Positions 5,028 through 9,129 of a stretch of 9,129 nucleotides of DNA are shown piece after piece. Every line of letters starts with the position of its first letter. Within the stretch, counting starts at the first letter, position 1. Origin of the DNA: Acinetobacter sp. UBA6641 (GTDB lineage: Bacteria; Pseudomonadota; Gammaproteobacteria; Pseudomonadales; Moraxellaceae); the NCBI GenBank assembly GCA_002455755.1, contig DKLL01000117.1:1-9129 (forward strand), given 5' to 3'. A program made the position numbers and the translations under genes. The notes beneath the pieces were generated by a model. It had not been told where the DNA came from. It searched no databases and saw nothing but the letters and a program-made list of their open reading frames with translations.

Positions 5028-6596
5028 ATGACTACCAATACTCAAATCACTGAAGACCGCATCCTGATCCTGGATTTCGGTTCTCAATACAGTCAGCTTA
5101 TTGCACGTCGTGTACGTGAAGCTGGTGTATATTCTGAAATGTATGCCTATGACATGTCTGAAGAAGACATTCGCGCATTTAAACCAAACGGTATCATCTT
5201 GTCGGGTGGTCCGGAAAGTGTTCATGAAGAAGGTAGTCCACGCGCACCTGAAGTTGTATTCAACTTGGGCGTCCCTGTATTGGGTATTTGCTACGGCTTG
5301 CAAACCATGTCAGAACAGCTTGGCGGTAAAGTAGAGCCAGGTACAGTACATGAATTTGGTTATGCTGCGGTAGACGTTTTGGTTCGTGACCAGCTTCTGG
5401 GTGATTTAAACGATGGTGAAAACAAACTGAATGTTTGGATGAGCCATGGCGATAAAGTCAGTGCGATTCCAGAAGGTTTCCAGGTGACTGCAAGTACACC
5501 AAGCTGTCCATTCGCGGCAGTAAGCGATGAAAAACGCCGTTTCTATGGCGTGCAGTTCCATCCGGAAGTAACCCATACTGCTAAAGGTGCCGAGTTATTG
5601 TCTAACTTCGTACACAGCATCTGTGGTTGCCGTAATCTTTGGAACTCTGAAAATATCATCGACCTGCGTGTTGAACAGTTACGTGAACAAATTGGCGATC
5701 AAAAAGTATTGCTCGGCCTTTCAGGTGGCGTAGATTCATCTGTAGTAGCTGCGCTTCTTCATAAAGCCATTGGCGATCAGTTGACTTGCGTATTTGTAGA
5801 CAACGGCTTGCTACGTTTGAACGAAGGCGAGCAAGTGATGGACATGTTTGCGAAAAACATGGGTATCCGCGTGATTCGTGCCGATGCTGAAAACCGTTTC
5901 TTGTCTGCGCTTGCAGGTGAAGTGGACCCTGAGAAAAAACGTAAAATCATTGGTCGTGAATTCATTGAAGTATTTGCTGAGGAAGCGCGTAAGCTTGATG
6001 GCGTAAATTTCCTTGCACAAGGCACAATTTACCCGGACGTGATTGAATCTGCGGCAACTAAAAACGGTAAGGCACACGTAATTAAATCACACCACAATGT
6101 GGGCGGTTTACCAGATGATTTAGCCTTTGAACTGGTTGAGCCAATCCGTGACCTGTTTAAAGATGAAGTACGCCGTTTGGGTACTACTTTAGGTTTGCCA
6201 CACGAGATGCTTTATCGTCATCCGTTCCCGGGTCCAGGTTTGGGCGTGCGTATTTTGGGTGAAGTGAAAAAAGAATATGCCGACATTCTTCGTCTGGCGG
6301 ATGACATCTTCATGCAAGAGCTTCGTGCCAGCGGTTGGTATGACAAAACTGCGCAAGCCTTCGCTGTATTCCAGCCAGTTAAATCCGTTGGTGTAGTCGG
6401 TGATGGCCGTCGTTATGCGTGGGTGATTGCACTTCGTGCCGTTGAAACTGTGGACTTTATGACTGCACGTTTCGCTCATCTTCCATATGAATTAGTTGAT
6501 AAAATTTCGACTCGTATCATGAACGAAATTAAAGATGTTTCACGTGTAGTGTATGACGTGTCATCTAAGCCACCTGCTACGATTGAATGGGAATAA
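5028..6596 (+). CDS. guaA: GMP synthase (glutamine-hydrolysing)
   Basis: This 522-residue enzyme converts XMP, glutamine and ATP to GMP in the last step of guanine nucleotide synthesis in the cytoplasm. The N-terminal class I glutamine amidotransferase domain (about 10-200) has the nucleophile Cys88 in GICYG (86-90) and the partners His178 and Glu180 in FHPE. The ATP-pyrophosphatase domain follows, with the PP-loop SGGVDSS (232-238). The C-terminal dimerisation domain ends with the invariant KPPATIEWE (514-522) that binds XMP. All catalytic residues are present. The ATG at 5028 ([11 protein letters not shown]) is preferred over an in-frame TTG at 5019. No clear Shine-Dalgarno sequence precedes it, which is odd for a housekeeping gene. 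It is a single gene not linked to guaB. Its 3' end is known in several genera as a site where genomic islands integrate; the convergent rloC-like gene lies just beyond its terminator. Confidence 0.98.
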   Translation: MTTNTQITEDRILILDFGSQYSQLIARRVREAGVYSEMYAYDMSEEDIRAFKPNGIILSGGPESVHEEGSPRAPEVVFNLGVPVLGICYGLQTMSEQLGGKVEPGTVHEFGYAAVDVLVRDQLLGDLNDGENKLNVWMSHGDKVSAIPEGFQVTASTPSCPFAAVSDEKRRFYGVQFHPEVTHTAKGAELLSNFVHSICGCRNLWNSENIIDLRVEQLREQIGDQKVLLGLSGGVDSSVVAALLHKAIGDQLTCVFVDNGLLRLNEGEQVMDMFAKNMGIRVIRADAENRFLSALAGEVDPEKKRKIIGREFIEVFAEEARKLDGVNFLAQGTIYPDVIESAATKNGKAHVIKSHHNVGGLPDDLAFELVEPIRDLFKDEVRRLGTTLGLPHEMLYRHPFPGPGLGVRILGEVKKEYADILRLADDIFMQELRASGWYDKTAQAFAVFQPVKSVGVVGDGRRYAWVIALRAVETVDFMTARFAHLPYELVDKISTRIMNEIKDVSRVVYDVSSKPPATIEWE

Positions 6597-6614
6597 TTTC
6601 CGTAGGAAATTATT
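6592..6614 (+). repeat. Perfect hairpin spanning the guaA stop codon
   Basis: AATAATTTCC (6592-6601) and GGAAATTATT (6605-6614) are exact reverse complements with a three-base loop GTA. The left arm contains the TAA stop of guaA (6594-6596). Together with the terminator two bases downstream it forms a tandem pair of hairpins at the 3' end of the transcript. It may help protect the mRNA or terminate transcription, or be a recombination core; the sequence alone does not decide. Confidence 0.6.
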
Positions 6615-6615
6615 G

Positions 6616-6641
6616 AAAAAAGGACGCTTCGGCGTCCTTTT
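6616..6641. terminator. Bidirectional intrinsic terminator between guaA and the rloC-like gene
   Basis: GGACGC (6622-6627), the stable UUCG tetraloop (6628-6631) and GCGTCC (6632-6637) are flanked by AAAAAA on the left and TTTT on the right. Read rightward it ends guaA. Read leftward the stem is followed by six T and ends the convergent gene, whose stop codon is at 6643-6645, one base away. Confidence 0.92.
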
Positions 6642-6642
6642 A

Positions 6643-9045
6643 TTATGCGAAGGGTGTGATGCCAATACTTTCAAGTAATGAACTATATTGTATTGGGTTA
6701 CATTCCTTTAATTTGGCTAAAATAAGTTTGGCGTTAGTATTAATTTCGCTGAAATCTCTTAAAGTTATTTTTCCCTCCAGGATAGTGACCGCATGAGATC
6801 CATCATGGTTAATTCTCTCGCTAAAAATTCTAGGTAGTCTATCTCCCCAGAAAAGTTGTAATCTTTGTCTATCTTTCAATGCTGGATTTGGAAAAAGATA
6901 ATAAGTATAAATTTCGAGAAATTTTCGTGCATTATTAGCAAAATTATAAAAATAGATATGATTGGAGTCATCTACTTCATTTGCTAAGGAGCACTTATAA
7001 ATTAGATCAAATAGATAAATAAATTCACTAGAGTTTTGTTCTAAGTGATAAGCCATTTTTTTCACTGTAGAACCTAAGAATGTTTTTTCTATTTGATAAA
7101 AAGCCCTTTCTCGTTTTAATGTATGCTCTGTTTTTCCCATTGCTGTAAGCTGAGTTAAGTATTTTAAAAAATCTAAGTTGTGAGTAGAAACAAATAGTTG
7201 TCCATATTTATTATCTAAGCATAAATTTTCCAATAATGAGTAAATGAAATATATATGGTTGTTGTCAAGACTACAAATTGGATCATCAATCCAAATGATA
7301 GGCTTTTTATCTTCATCTAAATCATCTTGGATTTTTGCCAAGAAGTAACAAAAAGAAATAAGACTTTGTTCACCTTCGCTTAGGTTGTGGGCTTTAGTTC
7401 CATGGCGTTGAATTTCAAATTTAATCTCTTTCCCATTTGTAGTATTTATTTCGATAGGTTCTAGACTTAAAGCTTGATGTCCAAAATCATGTTTAAGAAT
7501 ATTCTTGATACGAGTACAAGCCTCTCCTTCAGATTTTAATTTATTTTCTTCACTCTTAATTTCCGCAATTATCGTATCTTTGCGAGTATTCAGAGTCTCG
7601 AGCTCTTGATTTAAAGGTGCAATAGCTTGCAAAGCTAATTCAATTTCTGCTGTTCGCTGTGTGTAGTTAATAGTATTTAGAAAATGATAAATATGATTTA
7701 AACGTAAGGCATCTTTTGCATCTTTCTGCCGTGTAGCTAATTCAGTGTTTAATGCAATGCATTCATTTCTAATAGTTGAGACTCGTTCTAGAATTTGCCT
7801 TATTTCTTGTGAAAAATCTTCAGGATATTGAACACTCATTTCAGTAAAAAGATGACTATTCTTTTCTTCTAATGATTTTTTTAACTGTTGAATTGAATTT
7901 TTTTGCTTTTCTAAATGAGTAATTAAATCAGCTTTGAGTTGATTCAAATCTTCATGAAATTGTTCGTAGTAATTTGAAATATCAAAATTAATATTTAGAG
8001 TAGGGGATAGCAATTGATTTTCTAAATGCTGTATTCCTGTACGAATGCGGCTTTGAAGCATCGTAGTTTGTTGATCAAAGTGTGCGGCAATCTCTTGGCG
8101 TCGTTTTTCTTCATAAGGATTATTACAGAAAGCACAGGTCGTTCGGTCTTGATGAAGTTGATGACCTGTTTGAACCCATACATTTAAAATACTGTTATTG
8201 ACTAATTCTTCTATCTTTGAGGTACTGCCAACAATAGTTCTTAAAATTTCATCTGCAGATTGAATAAAAGTTAAAAAATTTAAGTTATATGAAGAAACAA
8301 TAGGAGGTTCTTGCAAAGTGCGTTGATTGATTAACGATTCCAATAAATTTTTATTTGTGTCTTCCAGAGGTGTATATGAGTGTGACGATACTAAGTCGAT
8401 CTCTCTTCTTAGTTTGGTAATAGTGTATTCGGAATCACCAAATCTAGGTTGTCGTCGAATAGAATCTTGATGTCCAGATGCTGTGCGTGTTAAATGGGTG
8501 AGTAATTCACTGTTTTTATCGGAATGGTTTTGAATCGCTGTTCGTACTTCATTGTTTTTATTCTTTATAGATAGATAAAGACCTATTTCAGCACATTCTT
8601 CATTCGAACCTAATTCATTTTTTAATTCTTGTAGGCGGTCTAAAATCTGTTGATTATCACCCCCTAAAGTTACAGAGAAAGACTCAATATTTTCATCTTC
8701 ATTATGAATGAATTTTAGATTTTCTCTAACAAAATCTGAGTTGTAAATATGAATTGGATGTTGGAAACTTGACAGAGTCGATTGCGTGATCTCACTCTCA
8801 TCTTGTAATTTTATTCTGAAATTAGGATTATCATATTTTTGAGGTAATTTCTTTTTTTCTAATGTTCGGATTATCTTTGAAAGACTCGTTTTACCTGAGT
8901 AATTTCGACCATATAAGATGTTTATATCTTTGAAGTCATAAACTTCAGACTGATTCTGTTTATTCTGATAAGTTAAATTTGCTTCCCAATCGAAATTCTT
9001 AAAAATTGAAAAGTTTTTAATTTCCTCTACTCTTTTGATTTTCAT
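6643..9045 (-). CDS. rloC: RloC-like ABC ATPase / anticodon nuclease (AAA_13 family)
   Basis: The 800-residue product has the RloC architecture. In order: Walker A GRNYSGKTSLSKI (46-58), the wording typical of PrrC and RloC; the PrrC-like segment IYNSDFVRENLKFI (100-113); long coiled coils (about 130-300 and 310-515) around Cys304-Ala-Phe-Cys307, a zinc-hook candidate; ABC signature NLSEGEQ (554-560); Walker B and D-loop IIWIDDPICSLD (583-594); and H-loop STH (620-622). In the C-terminal domain Arg707 and Glu711 lie three residues apart as do Arg320 and Glu324 of PrrC, with His747 or His751 as the third catalytic candidate. RloC enzymes cut tRNA at the anticodon and excise the wobble nucleotide, limiting phage growth beyond repair by phage enzymes. 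ATG 9045 is chosen: GGGAA precedes it, and the more distal GTG at 9078 overlaps the promoter. Base composition is much lower in GC than guaA. No restriction genes are seen alongside. PrrC itself is half this length. Confidence 0.85.
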   Translation of the reverse strand: MKIKRVEEIKNFSIFKNFDWEANLTYQNKQNQSEVYDFKDINILYGRNYSGKTSLSKIIRTLEKKKLPQKYDNPNFRIKLQDESEITQSTLSSFQHPIHIYNSDFVRENLKFIHNEDENIESFSVTLGGDNQQILDRLQELKNELGSNEECAEIGLYLSIKNKNNEVRTAIQNHSDKNSELLTHLTRTASGHQDSIRRQPRFGDSEYTITKLRREIDLVSSHSYTPLEDTNKNLLESLINQRTLQEPPIVSSYNLNFLTFIQSADEILRTIVGSTSKIEELVNNSILNVWVQTGHQLHQDRTTCAFCNNPYEEKRRQEIAAHFDQQTTMLQSRIRTGIQHLENQLLSPTLNINFDISNYYEQFHEDLNQLKADLITHLEKQKNSIQQLKKSLEEKNSHLFTEMSVQYPEDFSQEIRQILERVSTIRNECIALNTELATRQKDAKDALRLNHIYHFLNTINYTQRTAEIELALQAIAPLNQELETLNTRKDTIIAEIKSEENKLKSEGEACTRIKNILKHDFGHQALSLEPIEINTTNGKEIKFEIQRHGTKAHNLSEGEQSLISFCYFLAKIQDDLDEDKKPIIWIDDPICSLDNNHIYFIYSLLENLCLDNKYGQLFVSTHNLDFLKYLTQLTAMGKTEHTLKRERAFYQIEKTFLGSTVKKMAYHLEQNSSEFIYLFDLIYKCSLANEVDDSNHIYFYNFANNARKFLEIYTYYLFPNPALKDRQRLQLFWGDRLPRIFSERINHDGSHAVTILEGKITLRDFSEINTNAKLILAKLKECNPIQYSSLLESIGITPFA

Positions 9046-9076
9046 TAATTTCCCGCAGACAAAGTCTAAAAAATGC

Positions 9077-9106
9077 ACTATACAATTGTGTCTTATTTTT
9101 ATTCAA
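9077..9106 (-). promoter_or_regulatory. Promoter of the rloC-like gene
   Basis: On the minus strand TTGAAT (9101-9106), an 18-base spacer and TATAGT (9077-9082) make a good sigma-70 promoter. The start should fall near 9070, giving a leader of about 25 bases before ATG 9045. A perfect 8-base palindrome, ACAATTGT, sits at 9082-9089 against the -10 box. No LexA-like box is evident in the visible stretch. Confidence 0.6.
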
Positions 9107-9129
9107 CTTTTATCGTGAATTTAATTACT

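Noticed and set aside
6643..9045. Plain PrrC anticodon nuclease, or an SMC/RecN repair ATPase
   Set aside because: PrrC is about half this length and lacks the long coiled coil with CxxC. SMC and RecN proteins have different Walker A wording and no C-terminal domain of this kind after the H-loop.
9046..9078. Eleven-residue N-terminal extension of the rloC-like protein from GTG 9078
   Set aside because: The GTG overlaps the -10 box of the best promoter, lacks a Shine-Dalgarno sequence, and the extension does not resemble family N-termini.
6643..9129. Restriction-modification island, insertion sequence or integrase accompanying the rloC-like gene
   Set aside because: No second gene, terminal inverted repeats or duplicated guaA end could be found between the guaA terminator and the window edge.

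Overview
The window looks like chromosomal DNA from an Acinetobacter species. The AT-rich base composition, a GuaA protein starting [20 protein letters not shown], and a conserved-looking set of small housekeeping genes all point to that genus. The assignment rests on recognition, not on a database search.

Left part (1-2349). The 5' end of a tRNA-Gly gene runs off the left edge on the minus strand, with a strong promoter almost abutting it. Facing right is a compact cluster: a BolA-family protein, a small four-helix SirB-like membrane protein, an orphan ParA-family ATPase without ParB, and a short glycine-rich lipoprotein 15 bases after parA. A long hairpin without a U-tract closes the cluster.

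Middle (2350-4910). A LysE/RhtB-type exporter gene converges on a DedA-family membrane protein gene, and its terminator lies over the dedA stop codon. Divergent from dedA is a DoxX-family membrane protein. Next comes a secreted OB-fold (YgiW/YdeI, BOF) protein gene. In this copy it is broken by two separate one-base deletions, although its promoter, signal peptide, C-terminal domain and terminator are all still recognisable.

Right part (4911-9129). guaA (GMP synthetase) is intact. It ends in two consecutive hairpins, the second a bidirectional terminator shared with a convergent minus-strand gene. That gene encodes an 800-residue ABC/Rad50-like ATPase with every hallmark of RloC: a PrrC-type Walker A, long coiled coils around a CxxC zinc-hook candidate, an ABC signature with Walker B and H-loop, and a C-terminal region with an R-x3-E...H arrangement as in anticodon nucleases. 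It is very AT-rich and has its own promoter. It is the one clearly accessory, defence-type gene here and sits at the 3' side of guaA, a known island integration site. It is most likely a stand-alone suicidal tRNase that limits phage growth.

The guaA-rloC junction and the doubly frameshifted OB-fold gene deserve most attention. I see no CRISPR array, insertion sequence, integrase or restriction-modification gene in the window.
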